64,000 nucleotides of DNA from UBA2589 sp965223235 (GCA_965223235.1 CBDCVV010000017.1:124001-188000), one strand, 5' to 3'. Positions 34,342 through 43,588 are shown, numbered from the stretch's first letter. The notes: generated by a model from the sequence alone, not told the origin. Made by a program: numbers and translations.

Positions 34342-34959
34342 TCACGGGACCAACTCGAAGTCGATGGGCACTGTGATGCGAGTATTCTCCCAATCGAGGA
34401 ACAAGACCGACCCGCCCGTGGCCACTTCGAATGAAGCGGTGAACTGTTCAACGTAGTCGATCCGGTCACTTGAGATCACCACACGCCCGACCTCCTCAGC
34501 CGCAATCTCAGCAGTGTAGGCGTTCCTCGATACGTTCCCACCGGGGAGTTCCACGTCGCGGGTCTGACCCCACTGACTCGTCGAGGCGTTTACGACCAGC
34601 ATCCAATCCCCCTCTGAGGGGACCGAGTAGAGTGAGTACCTACCCGCACCAACCGAGAGCCCCGCGATCTCAGCCGGAGCGCTCAGGATCAGCGTCGTCG
34701 CCTCGTTGGCCCCGGTCCTCCAAAGTTGATCCCACGGCACGAGCTCTCCGAACACGACGCGACCCTTTGCATATGGTCTAGAGTAGCAGAGCTTCGCGGT
34801 AGCCCCACCTGTAGAGGTCTGGACGGAGTCGAAAGGACTCGCACGTTCCGCCAGCTCTTCAGGGCTCGCATACGGGGTACAGGCAAGCGATACCTCGCGT
34901 GGCCCACAGGCGCCCAGAAGGGCGGCCGCAACAGCGATTGTCAGGACTCGTGTCATCAC
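34342..34959 (-). CDS. DUF2911 family lipoprotein
   Basis: 205 residues with a lipoprotein signal (VAAALLGAC, lipidation at the Cys). The DUF2911 core reads YSRPYAKGRVVFGELVPW, LWRTGANEATTLILSAP and GAGRYSLYSVPSEGDWMLVVN, all family-typical. Function is unknown; the proteins are exported and common in Gemmatimonadota and Bacteroidota. Its start overlaps the stop of the preceding FKBP gene by 4 bases, so the three small exported proteins at 34342-35916 form one unit. Confidence 0.85.
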   Translation of the reverse strand: MMTRVLTIAVAAALLGACGPREVSLACTPYASPEELAERASPFDSVQTSTGGATAKLCYSRPYAKGRVVFGELVPWDQLWRTGANEATTLILSAPAEIAGLSVGAGRYSLYSVPSEGDWMLVVNASTSQWGQTRDVELPGGNVSRNAYTAEIAAEEVGRVVISSDRIDYVEQFTASFEVATGGSVLFLDWENTRITVPIDFELVP

Positions 34960-35444
34960 GAGACAGCAACGGAGTCCACCGTTATCTCGTACACCAGCAC
35001 CGCCCCACCCGGCACGATCTGATTGCCCGACATGTCGATCAGCCCCTGGCCCGCGAACCCCCGGTTCGGGGGAACGATGATTCGCCGGGTACCCCCAGTG
35101 AGTTGATTCAGAATCCCGTCTTCGATACCGGAAATGACCTCCTTATTGCCCATAAGGAAGTTCTCGGAGCCCGTCTGGAACTGAGTCCCGTCCGCCAGCC
35201 ACCCCGTAAATGTGATAGTCGGTCGCGTTCCGTGAACGACCTCTTCGCCCGTACCGACGATCACGTCCTTCCAATAGACACCCGTGCTACGCCGCTCGAA
35301 CGTCCCCAGATCAATCGCGAGGCTGGCGGCGAACTCGACCTCTTCGATGACCTCGAAGTCAGGCCCGACCGGATCCTCACCGCACGCCATAGCAACCAGG
35401 GCCACCGTCACGGCGGCGACCGCTCTCGCTGATTTCACGAGCAC
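34956..35444 (-). CDS. FKBP-type peptidyl-prolyl isomerase lipoprotein
   Basis: 162 residues. Lipoprotein signal ending VALVAMAC. The FKBP domain covers about 60-160: VHGTRPTITFTGWLADGTQFQTG, then IEDGILNQLTGGTRRIIVPPNRGFAGQG and VPGGAVLVYEITVDS. It would catalyse proline isomerisation or act as chaperone in the periplasm or at the outer membrane. A paralogue follows directly upstream (35446-35916), so the pair arose by duplication. Confidence 0.88.
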   Translation of the reverse strand: MLVKSARAVAAVTVALVAMACGEDPVGPDFEVIEEVEFAASLAIDLGTFERRSTGVYWKDVIVGTGEEVVHGTRPTITFTGWLADGTQFQTGSENFLMGNKEVISGIEDGILNQLTGGTRRIIVPPNRGFAGQGLIDMSGNQIVPGGAVLVYEITVDSVAVS

Positions 35445-35445
35445 G

Positions 35446-35916
35446 CTACTGACTTCCTGTCAGAATCGAATCCATGGTGACGTCGAAGATGAGCACGGAG
35501 CCAGCCGGAATACCGTTCTGCTCGGAATCCGCGTAAGCGAGATCCGGCGGAATCACGATCTTGCGCTCGCCGCCTTGCTGCATCCCGATCACGCCAATCG
35601 AATACCCCGCGATCGACCGTCCGGCTCCAACGACGAAGTCAAACTCTCCGGAACCGAAAAGCGTGCCGTCCGCCAGGTAACCCGCGTAAGAAGTCTCGAT
35701 GTCAGACCCCTGTGCAACCACCGCGGCGCCAGAGCCGGGAACCAGATCCTGGATGTAGACACCGGATGGGAGCAGCTCCATCTGGGCGAGGTCTACCGAC
35801 AAGCTGGGGTCGAACTCCAGCTCTTCGATAACCTGGAAGGGATCGTCACATGCCATGACCGCCACGGCACAAATGGCGGCAATGAGAGGTCGGTAGCGAG
35901 GTCGAGAAAGGTTCAT
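35446..35916 (-). CDS. FKBP-type peptidyl-prolyl isomerase lipoprotein
   Basis: 156 residues from the ATG at 35916; the frame continues to 36009 but that part overlaps the act terminator and is not typical. Lipobox CAVAVMAC. The FKBP domain reads YAGYLADGTLFGSGEFDFVVG, IGMQQGGERKIVIPPDLAYAD and IPAGSVLIFDVTMDS. One base separates it from the next FKBP gene. Both share the E-E-(L/V)-E-F and (S)LAIDL/SLSVDL leader after the lipid anchor. Confidence 0.87.
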   Translation of the reverse strand: MNLSRPRYRPLIAAICAVAVMACDDPFQVIEELEFDPSLSVDLAQMELLPSGVYIQDLVPGSGAAVVAQGSDIETSYAGYLADGTLFGSGEFDFVVGAGRSIAGYSIGVIGMQQGGERKIVIPPDLAYADSEQNGIPAGSVLIFDVTMDSILTGSQ

Positions 35917-35990
35917 GATTTTACTCAGGATGCACGGGCAAGGTGGTAGCAATCGCGACCAGCGCCGGAATTGACCAGCACCAGAGCACA

Positions 35991-36028
35991 TAAAATGGAG
36001 CCCCCCCACCTTCTCGTGGAAGGGCTCC
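35991..36028 (-). terminator. Intrinsic terminator of the act operon
   Basis: On the minus strand a strong stem (GGAGCCC/GGGCTCC, 7 pairs, with an inner CCAC/GGTG extension and GAGAA loop, 35997-36028) is followed by ATTTTA (35996-35991). It lies 57 bases after the actF stop and before the FKBP gene, and so separates the two units. Confidence 0.75.
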
Positions 36029-36084
36029 GTATGTACGACGATTGAACGGCGAACTTTCGCACACCGGTCGGAAGGGGGTGGCGC

Positions 36085-37389
36085 CTAGTCGCCCGCCACC
36101 GGATGGGGCAGCTCAGCCTCCAACGACTCCGGATCGACCATTGGCTGCCATACCTGAAGAACTGGGAAGTTCGAAAAGAACCAACGCACTGAGCCCAGGT
36201 AAAGACCGAGGAACATCAAGCCGATCAACGGCTGCCAGATCGTGAAGATCGGGTCGCCTTCGTGATGCAAGCTGGGTGCGACCATCCCATATCGCTCGAG
36301 CCACAACCCGAGCATGATCACCGACGCGAAGAAGCCGTAGATCGGAGGCTTCATCTTCGGCTTCCGCCCTATAAGACCGATGAACGGAACGACGAAGCAC
36401 AGCACGATCGTGAGCGTCGAGAAGCCTCCCCACACCATCCCCGATCTGCGCACGATCCACGCCTGCTCCCAGGGAAGCTTGCCGTACCAGATCACGATGT
36501 ACTGCGAGAAGAAGAGGTAGCCCCAGAACACCGTGAAGGCGAAGGTGAGCTTCCCGAGATCGTGTCGCTGTTGGAGTCCGATGAGGTTCGCGATGTCCTT
36601 GTGCTTCGTCCGCAGATAGATGCTCCAAAGCCCAGTGACAGCGACCCCGCCCCAGAACGCACCCATGAAGTACCACGGTCCAAACATGGTGCTGAACCAA
36701 TGCGGCTCGAGCGACATGGCCCAGTCGTACGATACGATCGTCATGACGAACGCATAGAGCAGGACAAGCCCGGGGCCCATCGTCGTCATGCGTTGGTAGC
36801 TACGGACCTCTTCCTGCTCTTGTCCGGCCCAACCCTCGGAGATCTTCGCACGCCAGCTGGCCCGACCAGCGTCGTCCTCATCCGACGATTCAGTAAGGCC
36901 CATGTCAGGCCGCACAGCGAGGTAAACGAAGTAGCACCCAGCCCCGAAGAGAAGGGCGAGACCCAGAAGATTCCGGGTAATCAGGAACGGCCGGTTGAGA
37001 TAGGCTTGCTTGTTCTGCACCACTGGATCGTTCGCCATCATCTCGATCCAGGGGAAGTAGTCCGCTCCCCTCGTCAGCATCGGAAGCATCATGACGAAGG
37101 CGACCGGCAGAAAGGCCGCACTGGCCTGACTGACCCGGCGCACGGACCAGTTCCACTTTGCCTTCACGATCCAGGTAGCGACCGCGAACATCACCGAACC
37201 CATCGCGATGCTAGAGAAGAACATCCAGTTGGTGATGTAGCTGATCCACGCCGACTCGGAGTTCTGCGACAGACGCACGACGAAGGCGAGCAGACCGACC
37301 ACGAACAGCCCGCCTGCCACGGCGTTCATCGTCTTGTCACGAGGTAGGTAGCGGACCGGAACGTCGGAGGGGATGTGGTGGTGATGCAT
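36085..37389 (-). CDS. actF: Alternative complex III subunit ActF (quinol:cytochrome c oxidoreductase)
   Basis: 434 residues from the ATG at 37389, one base after the actE stop; begins MHHHHIPSDV. About ten transmembrane helices of the NrfD-like type: RDKTMNAVAGGLFVVGL, SYITNWMFFSSIAMGSVMFA, VVQNKQAYLNRPFLITRNL and YDWAMSLEPHWFSTMFGPWYFMG. ActF is the second large membrane subunit that with ActC forms the quinol-binding, possibly proton-moving core of the complex. Last gene of the operon. Confidence 0.93.
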   Translation of the reverse strand: MHHHHIPSDVPVRYLPRDKTMNAVAGGLFVVGLLAFVVRLSQNSESAWISYITNWMFFSSIAMGSVMFAVATWIVKAKWNWSVRRVSQASAAFLPVAFVMMLPMLTRGADYFPWIEMMANDPVVQNKQAYLNRPFLITRNLLGLALLFGAGCYFVYLAVRPDMGLTESSDEDDAGRASWRAKISEGWAGQEQEEVRSYQRMTTMGPGLVLLYAFVMTIVSYDWAMSLEPHWFSTMFGPWYFMGAFWGGVAVTGLWSIYLRTKHKDIANLIGLQQRHDLGKLTFAFTVFWGYLFFSQYIVIWYGKLPWEQAWIVRRSGMVWGGFSTLTIVLCFVVPFIGLIGRKPKMKPPIYGFFASVIMLGLWLERYGMVAPSLHHEGDPIFTIWQPLIGLMFLGLYLGSVRWFFSNFPVLQVWQPMVDPESLEAELPHPVAGD

Positions 37390-37390
37390 G

Positions 37391-38011
37391 TCAGTTCCCC
37401 GCCTGCCGCTGAAGCTGGCGCACATAGTTCACGATGTGCCACCGATCGAAGTGTGTGATTCGACTCCCGTACTCGGGCATCACACCCCGGCCAACACGGA
37501 TCATCGCATAGATGTACGCGTCCGAATAGCCGGCTACCTGGGCACCCGAAAGGTTGTAGAGAGGCAGCATCGGGTGCTTGTCGGCGATATTCGCGTTGGC
37601 GCCAACGCCGTCGGAACCGTGGCACACGATGCAGAACCGGTTGTAGAGCTCTTCACCCCGTTCCAGCGAAGCCGCCGAAGTCGGATCGGTCGGGTTGGTC
37701 ATCCCTTGGATCACCGGTCCGCCAACCCCGGGGAGCCCGAGGTCGAACTGGGTGAAGTAGGGGATGACGACGCCCTCGGGCTGCCCGAGGTTCACATCAC
37801 CGTCGGCGGCAGGGTAGTTCCCGGCCGCGAAGGCAACGGATCCCTCGGGTGCGGGACGCGTGTTCTCGTACGGATCCGCCACACGCTGATCTCTCATAGA
37901 TCGACCGAAGAAAGCGGCCATTCCATCATCGAGAGGCTTGCACCCTGCGAGGGTGCCGAGAGCCAGCGCCATGACGAGTACCCGGCCGGATCGATTACGC
38001 ATCGGCCGCAC
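37391..38011 (-). CDS. actE: Alternative complex III subunit ActE, monoheme cytochrome c
   Basis: 206 residues. Lipoprotein signal (LALGTLAGC). One heme c site CIVCH at the start of the cytochrome fold (RGEELYNRFCIVCHGSDGVG), with a probable axial Met in VGRGVMPEYG. Anchored in the membrane by lipid and facing the periplasm, it passes electrons from the pentaheme ActA to a soluble cytochrome or oxidase. Its ATG overlaps the actD end by 17 bases. Confidence 0.93.
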   Translation of the reverse strand: MRPMRNRSGRVLVMALALGTLAGCKPLDDGMAAFFGRSMRDQRVADPYENTRPAPEGSVAFAAGNYPAADGDVNLGQPEGVVIPYFTQFDLGLPGVGGPVIQGMTNPTDPTSAASLERGEELYNRFCIVCHGSDGVGANANIADKHPMLPLYNLSGAQVAGYSDAYIYAMIRVGRGVMPEYGSRITHFDRWHIVNYVRQLQRQAGN

Positions 38012-38510
38012 CCTCCCGGAGCTCGATCGGCTCCTCGTCGTTCAAGATCTTTCGAGCTTCCTCAAGCCGATCACCGGACGCCTCGATATACACGCCGTAG
38101 CGCCCAGCGGTGAACTCCGGATCGTATACGACCGACGGCTTGACGTTGGGCAACCGGCTCAGAATGAAGAGCCCGATCACTGTGGACAAAGCACCGAAGA
38201 GCACGGTCATCTCAAAGGCGATGGGGACGAAGGCCGGGATCGAAATGATCGGTTTTCCTCCAACCACCAACGGCCAATCCACCGAGGTCCAACTCGTGAA
38301 GGCGAAGCCCGTCGCGGTACCGGTCAAGCCGCCGACAAGCGTGAACACCCGCACAGGGCTCTGATCGTAGCCGAGCGCATGCTCGATATGATGTTCGGGA
38401 TAGGGAGCGTACGCCTTGATGTCCTTGAATCCCGCTTTCTTCAGCTTCTCGATCGCGTCGACGGTGGAGTCGAGATACTCGTACGAAGCGAGGATACCTT
38501 GCGCGCTCAT
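37995..38510 (-). CDS. actD: Alternative complex III subunit ActD (DUF3341)
   Basis: 171 residues. A soluble N-terminal domain (ILASYEYLDSTVDAIEKLKKAGFKDIKAYAPYPEHHIEHAL) precedes two transmembrane helices (VFTLVGGLTGTATGFAF and PAFVPIAFEMTVLFGALSTVIGLFIL). This is the DUF3341 layout. It stabilises the complex at the cytoplasmic side of the ActC/ActF core. Its ATG overlaps the actC stop. Confidence 0.92.
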   Translation of the reverse strand: MSAQGILASYEYLDSTVDAIEKLKKAGFKDIKAYAPYPEHHIEHALGYDQSPVRVFTLVGGLTGTATGFAFTSWTSVDWPLVVGGKPIISIPAFVPIAFEMTVLFGALSTVIGLFILSRLPNVKPSVVYDPEFTAGRYGVYIEASGDRLEEARKILNDEEPIELREGAADA

Positions 38511-39889
38511 GCGTGCACCTCCTCAGCGGCAGCTTTCTTCTTTCGCATGGGTGGCGGCAGGACCTCTTTGAGCTCCTGGATCGCGATCGGCGGCAGAAGC
38601 CGCGTAAAGAGCATGAACCAGAAGCCGAACCATGCGAAGCTCCCGGTCATGATCATCATTTCGACGACGGACGGCCGATAGATGCCCCAAGCGAATGGTT
38701 CATACTCGTGGTGGAGTGACGTCACAACGATGACGAACCGTTCGAACCACATCCCGATGTTCACGAAGATCGAGATGACGAAGAGTGCCGGGATCGAGTG
38801 ACGAACCCGTTTGAACCAGAGCATGACCGGAACAAAGCCGTTACACACGAGCATCGTCCACGTCGCCCACCAATACGTCCCGAAGAGACGGTTCCAGAAC
38901 GCTGTACGCTCGATCTCTTCACCCGAGTACCAAGCGAGGAAGAACTCCGACAGGTAGGCGTAGAAAACGATCATCGACGTGAACAAGCAGAGCTTGGCCA
39001 TCGCGTCGAAGTGCTTCACCGTGAGGTAGGCCTCGAGCCCGAAGATCTTTCGGAGCGGCACGGTGAGCGTGATCACCATCGCGACGCCTGAGAAGATGGC
39101 GCCGGCCACGAAGTAGGGAGCGAAGATCGTCGCGTGCCAGCCGGGGACGATCGACATCGCGAAGTCCCACGAAACGACGGAGTGGACGGAGAGCACCAGC
39201 GGCGTAGCCAGGGCGGCGAGGAAGATGTACGCCTTGCCAAAGTGGTGCCACTGACGGTCGGTACCCTGCCATCCCAGGGCGATCACACTGTACAGCTTCC
39301 GGCGCAGCCCGGTCGCCCGGTCACGGGCCGCCGCGACATCAGGAATCGTCCCGAGATAGAAAAACACGGCCGAAACAGTGAAGTACGTCGTAACGGCAAA
39401 GACGTCCCAAACCAGGGGCGACTTGAAGTTCGGCCAGAGAAAGCGCGAGTTGGGGTAGGGAACGAGCCAGTATGCGTGCCACACCCGACCCACGTGAATG
39501 AGCGGGAACAGCCCCGCCGTCATGACCGCGAAGACGGTCATCGCCTCAGCCGCCCGGTAAATCGACTGTCGCCACGGGGCCCGGAACAAGAACAAGATCG
39601 CGGAGATCAGTGTCCCTGAGTGGGCAATACCGACCCAGAAAACAAACGTCGTGATATACACGCCCCAACCCACCGGAGACATGAGACCACTAACGCCGAT
39701 CCCCTTGTAGATCTGCCAGAACCATGCCCCGAGGAACATGCCGACACCCGCGACACACAGTCCGAAGAGTGCCCACCAACCCTTGCCGGGAGTGGACATC
39801 ATCTTGAGAACGTCGCGGTTGACGTCGTCGAGTCTGGTTACGTCCGGGTGCGTTAGTGCACCCCGCTCTCTAGATCCCAGAGCACTCAT
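38507..39889 (-). CDS. actC: Alternative complex III subunit ActC (NrfD-like quinol-binding membrane protein)
   Basis: 460 residues and about ten helices of the NrfD/PsrC family. Recognisable segments: TPGKGWWALFGLCVAG, FVFWVGIAHSGTLISAILFLF (conserved His in IAHSG), RAAEAMTVFAVMTAGLFPLIHVGR and FFLAWYSGEEIE. It is the main quinol-oxidation subunit next to the FeS clusters of ActB. Translationally coupled to actB (TAATG). Confidence 0.93.
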   Translation of the reverse strand: MSALGSRERGALTHPDVTRLDDVNRDVLKMMSTPGKGWWALFGLCVAGVGMFLGAWFWQIYKGIGVSGLMSPVGWGVYITTFVFWVGIAHSGTLISAILFLFRAPWRQSIYRAAEAMTVFAVMTAGLFPLIHVGRVWHAYWLVPYPNSRFLWPNFKSPLVWDVFAVTTYFTVSAVFFYLGTIPDVAAARDRATGLRRKLYSVIALGWQGTDRQWHHFGKAYIFLAALATPLVLSVHSVVSWDFAMSIVPGWHATIFAPYFVAGAIFSGVAMVITLTVPLRKIFGLEAYLTVKHFDAMAKLCLFTSMIVFYAYLSEFFLAWYSGEEIERTAFWNRLFGTYWWATWTMLVCNGFVPVMLWFKRVRHSIPALFVISIFVNIGMWFERFVIVVTSLHHEYEPFAWGIYRPSVVEMMIMTGSFAWFGFWFMLFTRLLPPIAIQELKEVLPPPMRKKKAAAEEVHA

Positions 39890-42800
39890 TATTCGTGCCC
39901 TCCCGACACCTCGTGGAAGGTGACCTTCTTGAGGTAGTTCACGGCCGGCTGGGTGTTGATGAGCTCGTCCAGAACTCTATATGTCCGCTCATTGTCGACC
40001 ACCTGTGCGACCCTAGAGTTCGGATCCCTGAGATCGCCGAATACGATCGCCTCGGCCGGGCAGCTCTGCTGACACGCCGTGACGATCTCGCCATCACGAA
40101 CCGCGCGCCCTTCCTCTAGAGCCGCCCTATTTTCCGCGTCGCGAATCCGCTGCATGCAGAATGAGCACTTCTCCATGATGCCGTTCGTGCGGACCGTGAC
40201 ATCTGGATTCCACTGCCACGTCATCGGCTCGGGCACGTTCTCATCCGTGTACCGATACCAGTTGTAGACACGCACCTTGTACGGGCAGTTATTCGCGCAG
40301 TAGCGCGTTCCTACACACCGATTGTAGATCTGGGCGTTCACCCCTTCTGGGGTGTGATACGTCGCATACACCGGGCACACCGGCTCGCACGGCGCATTTC
40401 CACAGTGCTGGCAAAGCATGGGGAGGAAGCGGACGTCCAAGTCGCTCGCATGCGTCGCGTCGACGTGCTCGTAGTACCGCTCGATGCGCATCCACGTCAT
40501 GTCGCGACCCATCGTCACCTGGTCTTCACCGACCCATGGGACGTTGTTCTCGGAGTGACAGGCGACCACGCAAGCACTACACCCTGTGCACTTCTCGAGA
40601 TCGATCGCCATCCCATAGCGCGGACCCTCGTGGGCCGTCGCATACGGTCCATGATCCGCCCCGGGAAGCGGGAAGGCGGTAGCGGCACCCTCTTCGGCGG
40701 GTACCGGCTGAACGCCTCCGTACCCCTGGAGCTCCATGAGCTCGTCGTGATGCACTCCATCTTCTGCATGGTCGCCGTCTTCGCCGTGCCAGAGCTCTGC
40801 AAAAGCGACGGCCGGAGCGATCGGGCGATCGAACTGTTCATTCGACCCCTCGATCGAAGACATCCGACGACGTTCACCCGTCGACTCGACCGAAACCGTC
40901 GTAGCCCAAGTAACCAGGGCTCCAGAGGGCTGCTCAGCCGTCGCGGGCAAGAGGTCGAGCGCGTTCACGCCCTGGCCCGTCGCCCAGCGACCCATGTCCG
41001 TATGTCCCTGACCCATCGCTAGAGCGACTGCGTCTTCGCGGATCCCGGGATAGGGCCAAACGGGTACGTCGACCGACCCGTGAGGCGACGAAACGGTGAC
41101 GATATCACCCTCGCGGAGACCACGGGCTTCGGCCGTCGCCGGATTCATCTCGAGCCAAGAGTGCCACGTGATCTTCGAGACGGGGTCCGGAAGTTCCTGC
41201 ATCCATGGTGAGTTGGAGAACTCCCCGCCGCCGAACCGCGGTGAAGGGTGGACCAACAGTGTGAGTTCCTCCGAACCATCGAAGGTAGGCACGTCGAAGG
41301 TCAGCGCAGTGTCCGGAGCTCGGAGAGGTGGGGTCACCTGACTCGCGCCCCGATCGTGCATGATGGCGGTACGTAAGTGCCCCCTCCACATCTGCTCGAA
41401 GCCACTCGGGTCATCTGCGTGCATTCCCGCATGAGGAGCACGCAAATACTCGTAGAACGTCGAGGCTCCCAGATCGTTGCCGAGGTGGGAGGAGACCGCC
41501 AAGAGCGCGTCCCCAGCTTGCTTGGAGTCGAAGTGGGGCACGGCCTGCATGACGGGCTGCTGGAGCGTCATCAATCCCGATCGCGGTGACACATCACCCC
41601 ACGACTCCAGGAAGTGACGGTCTGGCATGACTAGGTCCGACATGGCTGCCGTTTCGTCCTGGGCTAGGGCGAAAGACACCTTATATGGAACCTGGTCAAA
41701 CGCGGCCTGGAAGCCCGAGGCGACGGGAAGCGAGTACGCAGGGTTTACTCCATGCACCATCGCAACGGCAAAGTCACCTGCGGCCATCCGGTTTATGGCA
41801 GACTCGATGTCGGTGAACGCAGCCGACGACGACGCCGAGCCACCCCCGATCGAGACGGTCCGTCCTACCGCACCGGCTACGGAGTTCAGGATCAAGACCG
41901 CGAGGTTCGCGGCCGTTGCATTTCGATGGTGAGAGCCGGCGCCCGGTCCCATCGCAAGCGGAGCACTCGCCGCGGCAAAGCGGTCGGCAAGCTCTCGAAT
42001 GGCTTCCTCTTCTATTCCCGAAGCGGCTGCTGCGTCCGCGACTCCGTAGGTACGAAGAAGATTTGCGTACGGACCGGAGGGCGACGCACCCGCAATGTGC
42101 GACGCCATTCCGAGAGCGACCATCGCTTCCGAGCCAGGCTGGATCGGGAACCACTCGTCCGCGTTCAACCCCGTGGTGGAGAGACGTGGACCGAGGTAGA
42201 TGAACGCCCCTTTGCTATGTGCGGCGTCGTCGGCCGCACTCATCTGGGCCAGCCCACGGCCGCCCGCGACGGAACCGTCGTCGACGAAGTCGTTGCCGAA
42301 CGAGAGGAGGAGGTCAGAGGCCGCGATGTCATACGTGGGGAGCTGATTCAGCCCGTAAGCGATTCTTACGGCCTCACGGAGCGGCGCGTTCGCGACCGCG
42401 TCGTATGCGACCCGTGTGCCACCCACGGAGGAGAGAAAGCTGTCGACGAGCCTACGCATCGTGGGTCCGAGATGCCCATGGATGAAGAGCACGCCGCCCG
42501 AACCACGGTTCCGGATCCTCGAGGCGAGAAGTCGCTCAGCCTCATCCCAGCTCCCTTGCCGGAGAACCGACCCCTCACGAACCATCGGGCCGGCGTAACG
42601 ATCCGGGTTGTAGAGGTGCTGTAGGGTTGCATGCCCCTTCGAGCACACACCCCCGCGAGAGATGGGGTGATCGGGGTTCCCCTCGATCTTGACCGCTCGC
42701 CCTTCACGGGTCCGCACCCACATGCCGCAGCCCTCTGCACAACCACCGCACGTCGTCGCGTACCACGTCGCCACGCCGGGGGTGATCTCTTCAGGAGCCA

Positions 42801-42912
42801 CTACGTAGGGGAGGAGTTTCTCGACCTCGCCCCCACAACCTGCCACAGTGGCTCCGGCCCCGGAAACGCCGAGGACCTTCAGAAAGTCCCGCCGCTTGAT
42901 GCCGTCAGTCAT
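39889..42912 (-). CDS. actB: Alternative complex III subunit ActB (molybdopterin-like domain plus FeS clusters)
   Basis: 1007 residues from the ATG at 42912; the frame further upstream overlaps actA and is not used. A Tat-type signal leads (KRRDFLKVLGVSG, then GCGG). The large N-terminal part resembles molybdopterin oxidoreductases and carries a Cys set (CGGCAEGC ... GGVCSKGH) that could hold one FeS cluster; in known complexes this domain has no Mo. The C-terminal ferredoxin-like part has CTGCSACVVAC, CQHCGNAPCEPVC, CVGTRYCANNC and CSFC/CQQSC, enough for three 4Fe-4S and one 3Fe-4S cluster. It receives quinol electrons and passes them to the hemes. Confidence 0.94.
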   Translation of the reverse strand: MTDGIKRRDFLKVLGVSGAGATVAGCGGEVEKLLPYVVAPEEITPGVATWYATTCGGCAEGCGMWVRTREGRAVKIEGNPDHPISRGGVCSKGHATLQHLYNPDRYAGPMVREGSVLRQGSWDEAERLLASRIRNRGSGGVLFIHGHLGPTMRRLVDSFLSSVGGTRVAYDAVANAPLREAVRIAYGLNQLPTYDIAASDLLLSFGNDFVDDGSVAGGRGLAQMSAADDAAHSKGAFIYLGPRLSTTGLNADEWFPIQPGSEAMVALGMASHIAGASPSGPYANLLRTYGVADAAAASGIEEEAIRELADRFAAASAPLAMGPGAGSHHRNATAANLAVLILNSVAGAVGRTVSIGGGSASSSAAFTDIESAINRMAAGDFAVAMVHGVNPAYSLPVASGFQAAFDQVPYKVSFALAQDETAAMSDLVMPDRHFLESWGDVSPRSGLMTLQQPVMQAVPHFDSKQAGDALLAVSSHLGNDLGASTFYEYLRAPHAGMHADDPSGFEQMWRGHLRTAIMHDRGASQVTPPLRAPDTALTFDVPTFDGSEELTLLVHPSPRFGGGEFSNSPWMQELPDPVSKITWHSWLEMNPATAEARGLREGDIVTVSSPHGSVDVPVWPYPGIREDAVALAMGQGHTDMGRWATGQGVNALDLLPATAEQPSGALVTWATTVSVESTGERRRMSSIEGSNEQFDRPIAPAVAFAELWHGEDGDHAEDGVHHDELMELQGYGGVQPVPAEEGAATAFPLPGADHGPYATAHEGPRYGMAIDLEKCTGCSACVVACHSENNVPWVGEDQVTMGRDMTWMRIERYYEHVDATHASDLDVRFLPMLCQHCGNAPCEPVCPVYATYHTPEGVNAQIYNRCVGTRYCANNCPYKVRVYNWYRYTDENVPEPMTWQWNPDVTVRTNGIMEKCSFCMQRIRDAENRAALEEGRAVRDGEIVTACQQSCPAEAIVFGDLRDPNSRVAQVVDNERTYRVLDELINTQPAVNYLKKVTFHEVSGGHE

Positions 42913-42928
42913 TATCTGGTTTCTCGAT

Positions 42929-43498
42929 CTAGTAGTGACAGACGGAGCAGTCTGTAGACGCCTGCTGCAAGCCGGTTTCGGGATCCGGCTGTCTATGGCA
43001 ATCCACGCACCATCCCATGTTGTCTCCACCCCACGCGGGGTCGGGCTCCGAGAGCACTCCCATCTCTTGCACCTCTCCGTGACACGTCTGGCAACTCAAG
43101 CCCGCGTTCACGTGACGCATGTGCGGGAAGTGCGCGTGATCGGAGATCTTGTATATGCGGTTCCAGGGGATGGGATCACCGTGGTCCATAAACTCACCGA
43201 TCTTCGCGATCTCAGCCTGCTGCTCGGGCGTAGTCCCTTGGACGACCTGGTGACAACCCCAGCAGGCGGAAACCGGAGGAATGCCGGCATCGACGGACCG
43301 TTCAGCCGAGAAGTGGCAGAACTGGCAGTCCATATTGTTTTGGCCAGGCTCACTGCCGGCATGCTGGTCGTGCGGGAACGCGATCGGCTGTCCGACGTCG
43401 GCCGACTCAGCCTCTCCGTCCGCGCCGCCCTGGACGAACGCAAGCCCTCCGAGCGCGAAGACGCCGGCGAGCCCGCCGATCAGCCAGTTATTTCTCAT
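42929..43498 (-). CDS. actA: Alternative complex III subunit ActA, pentaheme cytochrome c
   Basis: 189 residues from the ATG at 43498, just before NNWLIGGLAGVFALGGLAF, a membrane anchor. Five CxxCH heme sites are visible: CQFCH, CWGCH, CQTCH, CVDCH and CSVCH. First gene of actABCDEF; the operon is complete and in the canonical order. In the window it is not followed by the SCO/cytochrome oxidase genes that often accompany it. The upstream region holds an inverted repeat at 43566-43588. Confidence 0.94.
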   Translation of the reverse strand: MRNNWLIGGLAGVFALGGLAFVQGGADGEAESADVGQPIAFPHDQHAGSEPGQNNMDCQFCHFSAERSVDAGIPPVSACWGCHQVVQGTTPEQQAEIAKIGEFMDHGDPIPWNRIYKISDHAHFPHMRHVNAGLSCQTCHGEVQEMGVLSEPDPAWGGDNMGWCVDCHRQPDPETGLQQASTDCSVCHY

Positions 43499-43565
43499 TT
43501 CGAAGCCGCTGCTCCGTGGCGAGGCAACCCGCCCCAACGCATCGGGGGCAAGGCAGGGTTTCCCC

Positions 43566-43588
43566 TTGTCACACAACGCTTGTGACAA
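43566..43588. repeat. TTGTCACA-N7-TGTGACAA dyad between actA and the moxR-like gene
   Basis: Perfect 8-bp inverted repeat (43566-43573 and 43581-43588) with a 7-base centre. It lies 68 bases before actA on one side and 156 before the MoxR start on the other, within their divergent promoter region. No U-run follows, so an operator is more likely than a terminator. Confidence 0.45.

Noticed and set aside
36262..37347. 361-codon plus-strand frame opposite actF
   Set aside because: Antisense to the NrfD-like protein; composition (His, Arg, Pro, Glu) is that of a shadow frame.
41752..42624. Long open frame of 290 codons on the plus strand inside actB
   Set aside because: It is antisense to the well supported ActB protein, Arg-rich and without any motif; a shadow of high-GC codon bias.
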